In this document: piece after piece, positions 18,084 to 29,968 of the stretch
How positions within the stretch are numbered: position 1 is the first letter of the stretch
Layout of the letters: each line of letters starts with the position of its first letter
From: Leifsonia poae
Lineage (GTDB): Bacteria; Actinomycetota; Actinomycetes; Actinomycetales; Microbacteriaceae
Assembly (NCBI RefSeq): GCF_027921845.1
Contig: NZ_BSEN01000005.1
Location: 124,001 to 188,000, forward strand
Length of the DNA stretch: 64,000 nt
Direction: 5' to 3'
Program-made: the position numbers and the translations under genes
Notes under the pieces: generated by a model
Databases searched by the model: none
What the model saw: the letters and a program-made list of their open reading frames with translations, nothing else
What the model was told of the DNA's origin: nothing

Positions 18084-20435
18084 CTAGGCGGGCACGCCCG
18101 CCTTCTCGCGCACGGCCCGCGTCGCCGTCAGGATGTTCGTGAGCGACGCCACGGTCTCGTCGTAGCCGCGGGTCTTGAGGCCGCAGTCCGGGTTCACCCA
18201 GAGCTGGCGTCCCGGGATCGCGCTCAGCGCGGTCTCGAGCAGCTCGGTGACCTCGGCGACGCTCGGAACGCGCGGCGAGTGGATGTCGTAGACGCCCGGG
18301 CCGATCCCGTGCTCGAAGCCCGAGGTCTGGATGTCGTGCACGACCTCCATCCGGGACCGCGCAGCCTCGATGCTCGTCACGTCGGCGTCGAGGTTGCGGA
18401 TGGCGTCGATGACGACCCCGAACTCCGAATAGCAGAGGTGGGTGTGGATCTGCGTCTCGTCGCGCACCCCGGCGGTCGCGAGCCGGAACGACCCGACCGA
18501 CCAGTCGAGGTAGTCCGCGTGGTCCTTCTTCTTCAGCGGGAGCAGCTCGCGCAGTGCCGGCTCGTCGACCTGCACGATCCGGATGCCCGCCGACTCCAGG
18601 TCCGCGATCTCGTCGCGCAGGGCGAGCGCGACCTGGCGTGCGGTGTCGCCCAGCGGCTGGTCGTCGCGCACGAACGACCAGGCGAGGATCGTGACCGGTC
18701 CGGTCAGCATCCCCTTGACCGGCTTGGCCGTGAGGGTCTGCGTGTAGGTCGACCACTCGACCGTGATCGGCTTCGGCCGCGACACGTCGCCCCACAGGAT
18801 CGACGGACGCGTGCAGCGGCTGCCGTACGACTGCACCCAGCCGTTCTGCGTCACCGCGAAGCCGTCGAGGTTCTCGGCGAAGTACTGCACCATGTCGTTG
18901 CGCTCGGGCTCGCCGTGCACGATGACGTCGATGCCGATCTCCTCCTGCAGGTCGACGACGCGCTTGATCTCGGCCTGCATCTGGCCGAGGTACTCGGCCT
19001 CCGAGATGAGACCCTTCGCGAGCTGCGCACGGGCACGGCGGATGTCGCCGGTCTGCGGGAACGAGCCGATGGTGGTGGTGGGAAGGAACGGGAGGCCGAG
19101 CGCAGCATCCTGCGCTGCGAGCCGGTCGGCGTAGTCGCCGCGCGAGAAGTCGCCCTCGGTCAGGGCCGCCGTACGCGCACGCACCGCGGTATCGCGCACA
19201 CCGGGCGCGGCTGCGCGGTCGGCCAGAGCGGCGGACGCGGCGTTCAGCTCGTCCTGGATCGACTCATGCCCGTCGAGCAGCCCGGTGGCCAGCGTCGCCA
19301 CCTGAGCCACCTTCTGGTCGGCGAATGCGAGCCAGCTCTTCAGCTGCGCCGGGAGCGCCTGCTCGTCCTCGACGTCGTGCGGCACGTGCAGCAGCGACGT
19401 TGACGTCGACACCGCGACCTCAGGGGTGAGCGAGAGCAGCTCGGTCAGGCGGCCGAACGCCGCCTCGAGGTCGCCGCGCCAGATGTTGTGGCCGTCGATC
19501 ACGCCGCCGACCAGCGTCTTGCCCGCGAGACCGGATGCCGTGGCCGCGTCGAGTCCGGAGGGAATCTCTCCACGAACCAGGTCGAGCGACAGCGCCTCGA
19601 CCGGCGAGGCGGCGAGCACGGGCAGCGCGTCGCCGAGGCTGCCGTACGGCGCCGCGACGAAGAGCCCGGGGCGTCCCGCGACCGCGCCGAGTGCGCGGTA
19701 CGCCTCGGCCACGGCGGTGAGCACGGCGGCGCGATCGTCCTCGATGCTTTCGCTCACGAGCGCCGGCTCGTCGAGCTGCACCCACGGCGCCCCCGCCGCG
19801 GCCAGACGCTCGAGCAGCTCGGCGTAGACCGGAAGCAGCTCGCTCAGGCGGGAGAGCGGACGGAAGCCCTCCGGCGCCGCGTCGCTCGCCTTGCTGAGCA
19901 GGAGGAAGGTTACCGGGCCGACGATGACGGGACGCGTCACGAAGCCGGCAGCGGCGGCCTCCTCGAACTCACGTACGAGACGGTCGGATGCCAGGCGGAA
20001 GTCGGTCTCCGGCCCGATCTCCGGCACGAGGTAGTGGTAGTTGGAGTCGAACCACTTGGTCATCTCCAGGGGGGCGTTCTCGCCCTCGCCGCGGGCGATG
20101 GTGAAGTATCCCGTGAGGTCGACGGCACCGGAGGCGTCGGCGAGCGTAGCGAAACGCTCGGGCAGCGCTCCCACGGTGACGGCGGCGTCGAGCACCTGGT
20201 CGTAGTAGCTGAAGCTCTCCGGGATCGACGCATCGGTGCGGCCGAGGCCGAGGTCGGCCAGGCGCTCTCGGGTCGCGGCACGCAGCTCGGCCGCGGTCGC
20301 CTCGAGCTCGGCGGCAGTCGTGCTGCCCGCCCAGAAGCTCTCGACGGCCTTCTTGAGCTCGCGTCGGCGCCCGATGCGCGGGTAGCCGATGATCGTGCCC
20401 GTCGGGAAGGCGGGACGCGTGGTGAAGTCGGTCAT
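18084..20435 (-). CDS. metE: cobalamin-independent methionine synthase MetE
   Basis: 783 residues from the ATG at 20435, about the usual MetE length. The N-terminal domain starts [18 protein letters not shown]. The catalytic C-terminal barrel has the zinc ligands in [26 protein letters not shown] and [11 protein letters not shown]. It transfers the methyl group of 5-methyltetrahydropteroyltriglutamate to homocysteine. AAAAGGAT precedes the start, and metF ends 13 bp upstream, so metF-metE is one operon: the reductase makes the methyl donor used here. Confidence 0.97.
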   Translation of the reverse strand: MTDFTTRPAFPTGTIIGYPRIGRRRELKKAVESFWAGSTTAAELEATAAELRAATRERLADLGLGRTDASIPESFSYYDQVLDAAVTVGALPERFATLADASGAVDLTGYFTIARGEGENAPLEMTKWFDSNYHYLVPEIGPETDFRLASDRLVREFEEAAAAGFVTRPVIVGPVTFLLLSKASDAAPEGFRPLSRLSELLPVYAELLERLAAAGAPWVQLDEPALVSESIEDDRAAVLTAVAEAYRALGAVAGRPGLFVAAPYGSLGDALPVLAASPVEALSLDLVRGEIPSGLDAATASGLAGKTLVGGVIDGHNIWRGDLEAAFGRLTELLSLTPEVAVSTSTSLLHVPHDVEDEQALPAQLKSWLAFADQKVAQVATLATGLLDGHESIQDELNAASAALADRAAAPGVRDTAVRARTAALTEGDFSRGDYADRLAAQDAALGLPFLPTTTIGSFPQTGDIRRARAQLAKGLISEAEYLGQMQAEIKRVVDLQEEIGIDVIVHGEPERNDMVQYFAENLDGFAVTQNGWVQSYGSRCTRPSILWGDVSRPKPITVEWSTYTQTLTAKPVKGMLTGPVTILAWSFVRDDQPLGDTARQVALALRDEIADLESAGIRIVQVDEPALRELLPLKKKDHADYLDWSVGSFRLATAGVRDETQIHTHLCYSEFGVVIDAIRNLDADVTSIEAARSRMEVVHDIQTSGFEHGIGPGVYDIHSPRVPSVAEVTELLETALSAIPGRQLWVNPDCGLKTRGYDETVASLTNILTATRAVREKAGVPA

Positions 20436-20448
20436 GCGTTGATCCTTT

Positions 20449-21414
20449 TCAGTGGGTGGTGCGAGAGGTCGTGCCGGCGACGCCGGTGCCGGCGCCCGGC
20501 AGCAGGCCGATGCGCTCGAGCACGGCGAGGACGGCCTGGTGCTGGTTGAAGGTGTACAGGTGGATGCCCGGCGCTCCGCCGTCGAGCAGGCGTTGCGCGA
20601 AGTCGGTCGCCCAGGCGATGCCGATCTCCCGCTGGCCCTCCTCGGTGGGCTCGATCTCGAGCTGGATGGCCAGCTCGCTCGGGAGGTCCTCGCCGCTGAG
20701 CTCGAGCATCCGGCGCAGTCGTGCGGCACTCGTGACCGGCATGATTCCGGGGAGGATGGGGAAGGCGACCCCGGCGTCTTTGGCCTTCTGGGCGAAGCTG
20801 AGGTAGTCCTCGGGGTGGAAGAAGAGCTGCGTGATGCCGAGGTTCGCCCCGGCGGCCTGCTTGGCGAGCAGGGTGTCGATGTCCTGGCTCACCGAGTGTG
20901 AGCTGGGATGACCGTTCGGAAACGCGGCGACCGCGATCTGCACGTGCTCCCGGCTGCCGAGCACCGCGCGGGCGTCGATTCCGGGCACCGGCAGCTCCCC
21001 GTAGGGAACGCGTTCCGCCTGCACCCGGTGGATCAGCTGCACGAGCTCCGCGGAGCTGCGCAGGTCGCCGAGCCCGGTCTCGCCGGCGGGGACGTCGGCG
21101 GGCGGGTCTCCGCGCACCGCGAGGAAGCGCCGGATGCCCGCATCGAGGAACTCCCGGATCAGCCGGTTCGCCTCGGCGTGCGACGAGCCGACGCAGGTGA
21201 GGTGCGCCATCGGGCTGACATCGGTGTGCTGCAGGATGTAGCGGAGCACGTCGAGCGACGTGGTGCGCGACGAGCCGTTCGCGCCGTACGTGACGGAGAT
21301 GAAGTCCGGATGCGCGGCCGCGAGCCGATCGATCGTCGCCGGCAGCGCGGCCGCGGCGGCGGCGCTGCGAGGTGGATACAGCTCGAAGGAGAACCGCGCG
21401 GTGGTACAGCTCAT
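20449..21414 (-). CDS. metF: methylenetetrahydrofolate reductase MetF
   Basis: 321 residues. FSFELYPPR at the start and [11 protein letters not shown] fit the MTHFR barrel. FLAVRGDPP binds the folate-FAD region, and [11 protein letters not shown] is a typical MetF block. FAD-dependent reduction of methylene-THF supplies MetE in the next gene. The start ATG is preceded by AGAGGACGCC. A 263-bp leader upstream contains strong secondary structure. Confidence 0.95.
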   Translation of the reverse strand: MSCTTARFSFELYPPRSAAAAAALPATIDRLAAAHPDFISVTYGANGSSRTTSLDVLRYILQHTDVSPMAHLTCVGSSHAEANRLIREFLDAGIRRFLAVRGDPPADVPAGETGLGDLRSSAELVQLIHRVQAERVPYGELPVPGIDARAVLGSREHVQIAVAAFPNGHPSSHSVSQDIDTLLAKQAAGANLGITQLFFHPEDYLSFAQKAKDAGVAFPILPGIMPVTSAARLRRMLELSGEDLPSELAIQLEIEPTEEGQREIGIAWATDFAQRLLDGGAPGIHLYTFNQHQAVLAVLERIGLLPGAGTGVAGTTSRTTH

Positions 21415-21577
21415 GGCGTCCTCTTGGATGGAGTCGACGCGCGCCGCCCATTTCGGCCGCGCCCGTCCCGGTCAGGGTCAGGACCCCGTTCTCACGGGGG
21501 GTGTTCGCGGGCGGGTGCCGGGCTCGGCTGTCGCACCACCGAGCGGGTCGCCCGCTTCGGTTGAATGGAAATCTAGC
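21415..21577 (-). promoter_or_regulatory. structured 5' leader of metF-metE
   Basis: Read on the minus strand, the leader holds a GCGGG-CGA-CCCGC stem and a CCCCGT-GAGA-ACGGGG tetraloop stem (21485-21500). A GGTGCGACAGCC/GGCTCGG-rich segment lies between them. I cannot match it to the cobalamin or SAM riboswitch core sequences. Whether it is a regulatory RNA or just GC-rich structure cannot be decided by eye. Confidence 0.35.
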
Positions 21578-21646
21578 AACGACGAAGGCCGGACGGAACC
21601 TGTGTGTCACCGTGTGACGCACAGCGCCGTCCAGCCTCGTGTCGTT
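21578..21646. terminator. 69-nt imperfect hairpin between hflX and metF
   Basis: The arms AACGAC/GTCGTT, AGGC-GGACGG/CCGTCC-GCCT, CTGTG/CACAG and GTCAC/GTGAC pair in register around a 3-nt loop, with small internal bulges. It begins 31 nt after the hflX stop. No U-tract follows, so besides an hflX terminator it could be an operator or a leader element for metF. Confidence 0.55.
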
Positions 21647-21677
21647 CGTGCTGTTGTCGGCTGTGCCTGCGCCGGTG

Positions 21678-23207
21678 TCAGTTCACCGGAGCCACCGCGA
21701 ACGCCTCGAACACCGACTCGAACTCGGGCTGGATGCGAGCACGCACCCTGGTCCCGTCCTCCGCGTACTCGGTCGAGAGCACCCGGCCGCGTTCGTGGAG
21801 CGCCGAGATCAGGTCGCCCCGGTCGTACGGCACGACCAGTTCCACCTCGATCGACGTGTCCGGGAGCAGCCGGGCGATGGCGGCGAGCACCTCGTCGATG
21901 CCCTCACCCGTGCGGGCGGACGCGAAGATCGCGCCCGGCTCGAGTCCGCGCAGCACCAGCCGGTCATCCGGACTGATCAGATCGGACTTGTTGAAGACGA
22001 CGATCTCGGGCAGGTCGCGCGCGCCGACCTCGCCGATCACATCGCGCACCGTGGCGAGCTGGCTCGCGGGGTCCGGATGCGATCCGTCGACGACGTGCAC
22101 GATGACATCGGAGTCGGCGACCTCTTCGAGCGTCGAGCGGAACGCCTCCACCAGCTGGTGGGGAAGGTTGCGCACGAACCCGACGGTGTCGGCCAGCGTG
22201 TACAGGCGGCCATCGGCGGTGATCGACTTGCGGACGGTCGCATCGAGCGTCGCGAACAGCGCGTTCTCGACGAGCACGCCCGCCTTGGTGATGCGGTTGA
22301 GCAGGCTCGACTTGCCGGCGTTCGTGTAGCCGGCGATCGCGACCGACGGCACCGAGTTGCGCTGCCGGTTGGCCCGCTTCGCCTCTCGCGCCGGCTTGAA
22401 GCCGATGATCTGCTTGCGCAGCTTCGCCATCCGCGTGTGGATGCGGCGGCGATCGAGCTCGATCTTCGTCTCACCCGGTCCACGCGAACCCATGCCTGCA
22501 CCGGTGCCGCCGACCTGTCCACCGGCCTGACGCGACATCGACTCGCCCCAGCCGCGCAGGCGCGGGAGCAGGTACTCGAGCTGCGCGAGCTCGACCTGCG
22601 CCTTGCCCTCGCGGCTCTTCGCGTGCTGGCTGAAGATGTCGAGGATGACGGCCGTGCGGTCGATGACCTTCACGCGCACCACGTCTTCGAGCGCACGACG
22701 CTGGCTCGGGGCCAGCTCGGTGTCCGCGATGACGGTGTCCGCGCCGAGGGCGGCGACCACGCCGGCCAGCTCCTGCGCCTTGCCCTTGCCGAGATAGGTG
22801 CTCGGGTCGGGATGGGGCCGGCGCTGCAGCAGACCGTCGAGCACCACAGCGCCCGCGGTCTCGGCCAGCGCCGCGAGTTCGCGGAGCGAGTTCTCGGCGT
22901 CGTGCAGGGAGCCCTGCGAGTAGACGCCGATCAGCACCACGTTCTCGAGTCGCAGCTGCCGGTACTCGACCTCGGTGACGTCTTCGAGCTCGGTCGAGAG
23001 TCCGGCGACACGGCGGAGCGCTGCACGCTCCTCGCGGTCGAACTGATCGCCGTCGTGCCCGGTGTCGTCGAGCGCCGACGTCTGCAGCGCCTGGGCGCCA
23101 CGGCCGAACAGCGCCACTCCGGCATGGGAGTCGGCGTTCGCGAGCACGCGCGCCACGACGTCGATGTCGGTGGCCGGTGTTTCCTGGTTGGTTGAACGTT
23201 CGTTCAT
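21678..23207 (-). CDS. hflX: GTPase HflX
   Basis: 509 residues from the ATG at 23207, which has AGGA 8 nt upstream; a longer form could start at 23222. The N-terminal HflX domain contains the GGSGAGMGSRGPGE-like glycine loop before the G domain (AGGQVGGTGAGMGSRGPGE). G1 is GYTNAGKSSLLN, G3 is DTVGF and G4 is NKSD. It binds ribosomes and helps rescue or split stalled ones. It is divergent from the RsmC-like methyltransferase. Confidence 0.95.
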   Translation of the reverse strand: MNERSTNQETPATDIDVVARVLANADSHAGVALFGRGAQALQTSALDDTGHDGDQFDREERAALRRVAGLSTELEDVTEVEYRQLRLENVVLIGVYSQGSLHDAENSLRELAALAETAGAVVLDGLLQRRPHPDPSTYLGKGKAQELAGVVAALGADTVIADTELAPSQRRALEDVVRVKVIDRTAVILDIFSQHAKSREGKAQVELAQLEYLLPRLRGWGESMSRQAGGQVGGTGAGMGSRGPGETKIELDRRRIHTRMAKLRKQIIGFKPAREAKRANRQRNSVPSVAIAGYTNAGKSSLLNRITKAGVLVENALFATLDATVRKSITADGRLYTLADTVGFVRNLPHQLVEAFRSTLEEVADSDVIVHVVDGSHPDPASQLATVRDVIGEVGARDLPEIVVFNKSDLISPDDRLVLRGLEPGAIFASARTGEGIDEVLAAIARLLPDTSIEVELVVPYDRGDLISALHERGRVLSTEYAEDGTRVRARIQPEFESVFEAFAVAPVN

Positions 23208-23264
23208 CTGTGTGTCCTGCATCCGGGTTAACCCTAGTTTGTTCGTGTCCTGTACGGTCCTCTT

Positions 23265-23939
23265 ATGGCCAGCGGAGATCACTACTTTTCGTCAGCGCCC
23301 GAGAGCGAGCTGAAGCTCCGGCCGTTCACCGTCCGCCTCGCTGGACAGACCTACGAACTGACGACCGCGAACGGGATATTCAGCCCCGAGCGCATCGATA
23401 CCGGTACGCGAGTGCTCCTCGACCATGTCCCCGCGGCATCGCCCGGCGGTCAGCTTCTCGACCTCGGTTGCGGCTGGGGGCCCCTGGCTCTCACACTTGC
23501 TCTCGAATCCCCTCACGCGACCGTCTGGGCGGTCGACGTCAATACCCGAGCACTGGATGTGGTGCGCAGGAATGCGCAGAAGCTCGGCCTCACCAATGTA
23601 AACACATCTCTGCCCGAAGATGTTCCCGATGACGTGCTGTTTACGACGATCTGGTCGAACCCCCCGATCCGGGTCGGCAAGAACGAGCTGCACAATCTCC
23701 TGCAGAAATGGCTCCCCCGCCTCGAGCCCGGCTCCGACGCGTGGCTCGTCGTGCAGCGCAACCTCGGCTCGGACTCCTTGCACCGCTGGATCCAGACGAC
23801 GTTCCCCGACCTGCACACCACCCGCGCGGCGACCTCGAAGGGATACCGCGTGCTCCGTGCGCGCTCGTCGGCCGGTGGCGATCCCGCTGCCGACCTGAAC
23901 GCTGCCGACGACGTGAACGGCGCAGCCGTCGGCGACTAG
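23265..23939 (+). CDS. RsmC-like class I SAM methyltransferase
   Basis: 224 residues. SAM-binding motif I is [13 protein letters not shown] and the target-amino-group motif is [11 protein letters not shown] (NPP[FI]), which marks N-methylation of a guanine or similar base. HYFS at the N-terminus and the closing KGYRVLRA also fit the small RsmC/MTS family. A 16S rRNA m2G target is inferred. The stop shares the CTAG tetranucleotide with the stop of convergent dapF. Confidence 0.88.
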   Translation: MASGDHYFSSAPESELKLRPFTVRLAGQTYELTTANGIFSPERIDTGTRVLLDHVPAASPGGQLLDLGCGWGPLALTLALESPHATVWAVDVNTRALDVVRRNAQKLGLTNVNTSLPEDVPDDVLFTTIWSNPPIRVGKNELHNLLQKWLPRLEPGSDAWLVVQRNLGSDSLHRWIQTTFPDLHTTRAATSKGYRVLRARSSAGGDPAADLNAADDVNGAAVGD

Positions 23940-24817
23940 GCCAGGTCGAGGGTGCCGGTGTAGACCAGCTCCGCCGGCCCCGAGAGAGCGACGTGCTCGC
24001 CGTCCTCGGTGGCGAACATCCGCACCCCCACCGTGCCGCCGGGGACGTCGACGCGCCACTGGTTCGGTGCTCCCGATCCCGCCCAGTACCGCACGGCGAG
24101 AGCAGCGGCTGCCGCACCCGTACCGCACGACAGCGTCTCTCCGCTGCCGCGCTCGTGCACGCGCATCCGGATGCGCCCGACGCCGTCTTTCACCAGCGGG
24201 TCGTGGGGCACGACGAACTCGACGTTCGCGCCGTGCTCCGGCGTCGGCTCGAGATGCGGGATGTACGTCAGGTCGGCCGCGTCCAGCTCCGACTCATCGG
24301 CGACGGCGACCACGACGTGCGGGTTGCCCATGTCGATGCCGAGCCCAGGACGCGCGACGGGCAGCTCCTTGGCCCGCACCAGCGGCTCGCCGCCGTCGAG
24401 CGCCCAGCGGCCGAGGTCGACCTGGAATCCGGTGAGATTGCGCTGCACGTCGCGCACTCCGCTGCGCGTGCCGATGGCGAGCGTGTCTCCGTCGGCCAGG
24501 TCGACGAGCCCTGACTCGATCAGATACCGCACGTACACCCGGATGCCGTTGCCGCACATCTCGGCTTGGGAACCGTCGGCGTTGTAGTAGTCCATGAACC
24601 ACTCCGCGCCGTCGTCTTCGGCGAGAGCCTCCACGCCCTCGGGCAGGTGCTTGGAGCGCACGGCGCGGATCACACCGTCGGCGCCCACACCGAAGTGCCG
24701 ATCGCAGATGTCGGCGATCTGGCTCGCGCTCAGCTCGACGAGACCGTCGGGGTCGGAGTACAGCACGAAGTCGTTGCCGGTGCCGTGACCCTTGGTGAAG
24801 TGGAGCGTTGTCGCCAT
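23936..24817 (-). CDS. dapF: diaminopimelate epimerase DapF
   Basis: 293 residues from ATG 24817; a GTG at 24823 overlapping the miaA stop is an alternative. The two catalytic cysteines lie in [13 protein letters not shown] and [26 protein letters not shown] is the family start. It makes meso-diaminopimelate for peptidoglycan and lysine. It follows miaA directly and ends on the shared CTAG with the convergent methyltransferase. Confidence 0.95.
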   Translation of the reverse strand: MATTLHFTKGHGTGNDFVLYSDPDGLVELSASQIADICDRHFGVGADGVIRAVRSKHLPEGVEALAEDDGAEWFMDYYNADGSQAEMCGNGIRVYVRYLIESGLVDLADGDTLAIGTRSGVRDVQRNLTGFQVDLGRWALDGGEPLVRAKELPVARPGLGIDMGNPHVVVAVADESELDAADLTYIPHLEPTPEHGANVEFVVPHDPLVKDGVGRIRMRVHERGSGETLSCGTGAAAAALAVRYWAGSGAPNQWRVDVPGGTVGVRMFATEDGEHVALSGPAELVYTGTLDLA

Positions 24818-24819
24818 GA

Positions 24820-25812
24820 TCACAGCCTATCGAGGGCGGCGGCCGCGATCGCCGCGTCGGTCAGGCTCTCGCCGTCGGCGAGCCCGTCGCCGTCGTACGG
24901 GAGCCACCGGATGCCCGGGTAGCGCTTGAACCAGCTGACCTGACGCCGCGCGTACCGCCGCGTCAGCTGCTGGGTCTGGGCGATCGCCTCGGCGCGCGTG
25001 AGGTCGCCGCGCAGCTCCGCGAGAGCCTGGGCGTAGCCGATGGCGCGGCTCGCGGTCACGCCGCGTTCCAGTCCGAGCGGGATGAGCGCGGCCGCTTCGT
25101 CGACGAGGCCGGCGCTCCACATCCGCTCGACGCGCGCATCGAGCCTGGCGGTCAGCTCCTCGCGAGGCGCCGACAGGCCGATGATCGCCGACGGGCGCCA
25201 CAGCACCGGCTCCTCCGGAAGGGATGCGCTCACCGGCTCCCCGGTCAGGGCGACGACCTCGAGCGCACGCACGAGCCGGCGGCCGTTGCTGGCGCCGATG
25301 TTCTTCGCCGCTGCCGGATCGACCTCGAGCAGTCTCCGGTAGAGCATCCCCGGGCCCTGAGCCGCGAGCTCGGCCTCGAGCCGCTCCCGCAGCACGGGAT
25401 CTGTGCCGGGGAACCGGAAGTCGTAGATCACGCTCGACACGTAGAGCCCCGAGCCGCCGACCAGGATCGGAACAGCGCCCCGCGAGAGGATGCCGTCGAC
25501 GGCCGCGCGAGCCTCCGGCTGATACCGGGCGACCGTGGCCTCCTCGGTCACGTCGAGCACGTCGAACAGGTGGTGCGGGATGCCGCGCCATTCCTCGCGC
25601 GGGAGCTTGGCGGTGCCGATGTCCATGCCGCGGTAGAACTGCATCGCGTCGGCGTTGACGACCTCGGCGACGACGCCGCGTGCTGCCAGACGCTCGGCGA
25701 CGGCGAGGGAGAGGTCGGTCTTGCCGGTTCCGGTCGGACCGACGATCGCGAGGATGTCGGGCGCGGGAGTCCGGTTCGTCGCGCCTTCCGTGGCGCGTGC
25801 GTGATCGCTCAG
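24820..25812 (-). CDS. miaA: tRNA dimethylallyltransferase MiaA, apparent CTG start
   Basis: 330 residues if translation begins at the CTG whose last two bases are the TG of the miaB stop (CTGA overlap). No in-frame ATG lies between there and the P-loop [11 protein letters not shown]; a GTG would need about 90 bp of overlap into miaB. Other motifs are [17 protein letters not shown] and GGSGLYVSS. It prenylates A37 of tRNAs reading U-initial codons, and MiaB then thiomethylates the same base. Confidence 0.9.
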   Translation of the reverse strand: MSDHARATEGATNRTPAPDILAIVGPTGTGKTDLSLAVAERLAARGVVAEVVNADAMQFYRGMDIGTAKLPREEWRGIPHHLFDVLDVTEEATVARYQPEARAAVDGILSRGAVPILVGGSGLYVSSVIYDFRFPGTDPVLRERLEAELAAQGPGMLYRRLLEVDPAAAKNIGASNGRRLVRALEVVALTGEPVSASLPEEPVLWRPSAIIGLSAPREELTARLDARVERMWSAGLVDEAAALIPLGLERGVTASRAIGYAQALAELRGDLTRAEAIAQTQQLTRRYARRQVSWFKRYPGIRWLPYDGDGLADGESLTDAAIAAAALDRL

Positions 25813-27413
25813 CGCTGGCCGTCCGTCGGGTCGTAGATCGGCATGGTCCCCACGCCCGGGGTGGTGAGCGGCTCGCGTACGCGCAGCGTCGGCAGGCCCA
25901 GCGACACCCGGGCCGGCGCACCGGATGCGTCGCCGGACGACGGCACGGCGCACGATGCGGCCTCCGCGCGATCCCATGCGTCGCCCGCGCGCGTGCGGCG
26001 GATGTTCAGGGGCGCCCCGTCGGTCGCGTCGGCGATCAGGTGGAACGGCGCCGCCTGCGTGACCGTGACCGTGACGACGTCGCCGGGACGAGGAAGTTCA
26101 GAGCCGGCCGGGACCTCGAAGTGCACGAGCCGACTGTCGTGGGCCCGTCCGCTGAGGCGATGCGTGTCGGCGTCTTTGCGTCCCTCGCCGTTGGCGACGA
26201 GGAGCTCGACCGTGCGCCCGATCACCTTCTGGTTCTCTTCGAGCGAGATGCGCTCCTGGAGCGCCGTCAGGCGCTCGTACCGCTCCTGCACGACCTTTTT
26301 GGGGACTTGATCGTCCATGGTGGCCGCCGGGGTGCCCGGGCGGATGGAGTACTGGAAGGTGAACGCCGTGGCGAACCGCGCGGCTTCCACCACCCGCAGC
26401 GTGTCCTGGAAGTCCTCCTCGGTCTCGCCGGGGAAGCCGACGATGATGTCGGTGCTGATCGCGGCATCCGGCAGCTTGGCGCGGACCCGGTCGAGGATGC
26501 CGAGGAACTTCTCGGAGCGGTACGAACGGCGCATCGCCTTGAGCACACGGTCCGAGCCCGACTGCAACGGCATGTGGAGCTGCGGCATCACCGACGGCGT
26601 CTCTGCCATCGCGTCGATCACGTCATCGGTGAAGGCGGCGGGGTGCGGGCTCGTGAACCGGATGCGCTCCAGCCCCTCGATCTGCCCGGCCGCGCGCAGC
26701 AGCTTGCTGAACGCCTGGCGGTCCCCGAACTCGACTCCGTAGGAGTTGACGTTCTGCCCCAGCAGCGTGACCTCGATGGCGCCGTCGTCGACGAGAGCCT
26801 GGATCTCGGCCAGCACCTCTCCCGGTCGGCGGTCCTTCTCTTTGCCTCGCAGAGATGGCACGATGCAGAAGGTGCAGGTGTTGTTGCAGCCGACGGAGAT
26901 GGACACCCAGCCGCTGTAGCTGGAGTCGCGCTTGGTCGGGAGCGTGGACGGGAAGGTCTCGAGCGCCTCGAGGATCTCGATCTCCGCCGCGTCGTTGTGG
27001 CGAGCCCGCTCGAGCAGACTCGGCAGCGCACCCATGTTGTGGGTGCCGAACACCACGTCGACCCACGGGGCCTTCTCGAGGATGACGTTCTTGTCTTTCT
27101 GCGCGAGGCAGCCGCCGACGGCGATCTGCATGCCGGCGTGACGTTTCTTGATGGACGCGAGGTGCCCCAGGTTGCCGTACAGCTTGTTGTCGGCGTTCTC
27201 GCGGACCGCGCAGGTGTTGATGACGACGATGTCGGCTTCGGCGCCTTCGGCGGGAACGTAGCCGGCCGCTTCGAGCGAGCCGCTGAGGCGCTCGGAGTCG
27301 TGCACGTTCATCTGGCACCCGAAGGTGCGGACCTCATAGGTGCGAGCCCGCCCGTCAGCATCGACCGCCGCGGTGGACGGCAGGATGACGGTCCGCTCTT
27401 CCGTGATGCTCAT
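25809..27413 (-). CDS. miaB: tRNA-2-methylthio-N6-dimethylallyladenosine synthase MiaB
   Basis: 534 residues. The N-terminal UPF0004 domain has three cluster cysteines ([31 protein letters not shown]). The radical-SAM domain has [24 protein letters not shown] domain follows, then a roughly 70-residue serine/arginine/aspartate-rich tail that is longer than in most MiaBs. A TAAACT -10-like hexamer lies only 9 nt before the ATG, so the transcript may be leaderless. It acts on the product of the adjacent miaA. Confidence 0.95.
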   Translation of the reverse strand: MSITEERTVILPSTAAVDADGRARTYEVRTFGCQMNVHDSERLSGSLEAAGYVPAEGAEADIVVINTCAVRENADNKLYGNLGHLASIKKRHAGMQIAVGGCLAQKDKNVILEKAPWVDVVFGTHNMGALPSLLERARHNDAAEIEILEALETFPSTLPTKRDSSYSGWVSISVGCNNTCTFCIVPSLRGKEKDRRPGEVLAEIQALVDDGAIEVTLLGQNVNSYGVEFGDRQAFSKLLRAAGQIEGLERIRFTSPHPAAFTDDVIDAMAETPSVMPQLHMPLQSGSDRVLKAMRRSYRSEKFLGILDRVRAKLPDAAISTDIIVGFPGETEEDFQDTLRVVEAARFATAFTFQYSIRPGTPAATMDDQVPKKVVQERYERLTALQERISLEENQKVIGRTVELLVANGEGRKDADTHRLSGRAHDSRLVHFEVPAGSELPRPGDVVTVTVTQAAPFHLIADATDGAPLNIRRTRAGDAWDRAEAASCAVPSSGDASGAPARVSLGLPTLRVREPLTTPGVGTMPIYDPTDGQR

Positions 27414-27471
27414 AATGCGACTAGTTTACGTTCGGCCGTGGGCTGCCTCGAACCGCGATCGTGTCCGCGGT

Positions 27472-28332
27472 CTACTGGAACCGCACGCCGCGCGAACGCC
27501 TGCTCGCGAAGGCGACATCCATCGCCTGCCGGACGATGGACGAGCTGTAACCCTTGCGTGCCAGGAACCCGTTCAGTCGCCGTTTGGCCGTCTCGTCGTC
27601 GTACGACGAGAGTTGCCCGATGCGTTTGACGGCCAGCTCGGTGGCCCGCTCCAACTCGTCTTCGTCTTCGATCTCGGCGAGGGCGTCGTCGATGATGTCG
27701 GGCGCGATGTGGCGTCGCTTGAGCTCCTGCGCGATCGCGGTACGGCCGAGGCCCTTGCGGTTGTGCTGCGTGTAGACGAGCGTGACCGCCAGTGCGGCGT
27801 CATCGAGCAGCCCGACGCTCTCGAGACGATTCAGTTCCGCCTCGGCGATCTCCGGTTCGATCTCGCGCTTTGCGAGCACCTGCGACAGCTCCCAGCGCGA
27901 CATCCCGCGCCGGGCGAGCTGGTGCATCGACACGTTCGAGGCGCGCGAACCCGACCGGGAGTCACCCGCGCGTGCGCCGGGCTGGACCCCGTCGTCCCCA
28001 GCCGCCTCATCAGGCGACTCGTCGAGGAACGATCGCGACCAGACCCCGGACGTCCGCTTGCCGGAACGCTCCCCCGCGGCCGGCGCCTCAGAGTCTCCCG
28101 ACTCTGCGGACGGACCCGACTCCTCGTCAGCGCGCGGGAACGCCACCGGCGGACGCGAGGTGCGGCGCGCGGACGGGTGCCCGCTGGCACTCGCCGCCGC
28201 CTCCGCACCACCATGGGACGCGCCCGAACGACGCGCATCGCGCAGGTTGGTCACGGGCGCCAGACGTTCACCGCTCGCGGTGCCGTCGGCTCCGCCCTCG
28301 TGCTTGTCGTCGCTCGGTGGAAAGCTCACCAC
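27472..28332 (-). CDS. recX: regulatory protein RecX
   Basis: 286 residues. The RecX repeats occupy the C-terminal half (QLARRGMSRWELSQVL, GLLDDAALAVTLV, GRTAIAQELKRRHI, LNGFLARKGY). The first 120 residues are low-complexity and charged, which is longer than usual. RecX damps RecA activity. It lies 37 bp after recA on the same strand, so it should be co-induced with recA. Confidence 0.92.
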   Translation of the reverse strand: MVSFPPSDDKHEGGADGTASGERLAPVTNLRDARRSGASHGGAEAAASASGHPSARRTSRPPVAFPRADEESGPSAESGDSEAPAAGERSGKRTSGVWSRSFLDESPDEAAGDDGVQPGARAGDSRSGSRASNVSMHQLARRGMSRWELSQVLAKREIEPEIAEAELNRLESVGLLDDAALAVTLVYTQHNRKGLGRTAIAQELKRRHIAPDIIDDALAEIEDEDELERATELAVKRIGQLSSYDDETAKRRLNGFLARKGYSSSIVRQAMDVAFASRRSRGVRFQ

Positions 28333-28369
28333 GAGACATCCCGCCCTTCGCCCGCGTCGGAGGAGCGCA

Positions 28370-29455
<1,086 letters not shown>

Positions 29456-29584
29456 TGCGGTTCTCCTTCTTCGGCTTCGCTAACGAGTTCGACTGTATGG
29501 GGGACGTCCGACACTCGACGTTGCGAACGCACGAACTGTGGACAACCCGTTTTCGATTGCCGTTGTGAAGGAGCCTAGCAACAT

Positions 29585-29600
29585 CCGAACATATCTTCGA
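29585..29600 (-). promoter_or_regulatory. LexA (SOS) box upstream of recA
   Basis: CCGAACATATCTTCGA matches 10 of 12 fixed positions of TCGAAC-N4-GTTCGA. It differs from lexA box 1 by a single base within the 16-mer. It lies between the DUF3046 stop and the recA start. Confidence 0.72.
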
Positions 29601-29660
29601 CTGGCCGAACGCGGCGTGTCGCGCATCAGGATGGCCCGCTCGCGTCGCGCGACGGTGGCC

Positions 29661-29885
29661 TCAGCGCTTGGGTGTCGGCTTCCCCGCACCGTACCAGTGC
29701 GACTGCGGGACCCCGGTCTCGCGGCACAGGGCGAGCCAGACCTCGCGCGGCGGGATGCCGGCGTCGATCGCCTGGTCGGGCGTGCGGCCGCCGAGCTCGC
29801 CGAGCACCAGATCGGCGGTGAGTGTGCGGCCGTACTGCATGCCGAATTCGTCGGCGACGGCGCGCTGGAACTCACTCAATTTCAT
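29661..29885 (-). CDS. DUF3046 family protein
   Basis: 74 residues beginning MKLSEFQRAVADEFG and containing the conserved DLVLGELGGRTPDQAIDAG and WLALCRETGVP segments of DUF3046. This small protein lies between clgR and recA in many actinobacteria. Function is unknown. Confidence 0.9.
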   Translation of the reverse strand: MKLSEFQRAVADEFGMQYGRTLTADLVLGELGGRTPDQAIDAGIPPREVWLALCRETGVPQSHWYGAGKPTPKR

Positions 29886-29924
29886 GGAACAACCCTAATT
29901 CTCGCTGGCGGACTGTGTTGATCA

Positions 29925-29968
29925 TCCGGCTCGTTTGTCCGGCTCGTGTGTCCGGCTCATTCATCCGG
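29925..29968. repeat. 13-bp tandem repeat, about 3.4 copies
   Basis: TCCGGCTCGTTTG, TCCGGCTCGTGTG and TCCGGCTCATTCA run head to tail, followed by TCCGG. It is intergenic and directly adjoins the second AACTCCGGAA element. Confidence 0.7.

Noticed and set aside
21415-21677. Cobalamin or SAM riboswitch upstream of metF-metE
   Set aside because: No recognisable B12 box or SAM-family core sequence; reported as an unassigned structure instead.
25680-27629. Long plus-strand frame across miaB and the miaA start
   Set aside because: No domain motif, and MiaB has clear FeS and radical-SAM motifs on the other strand.
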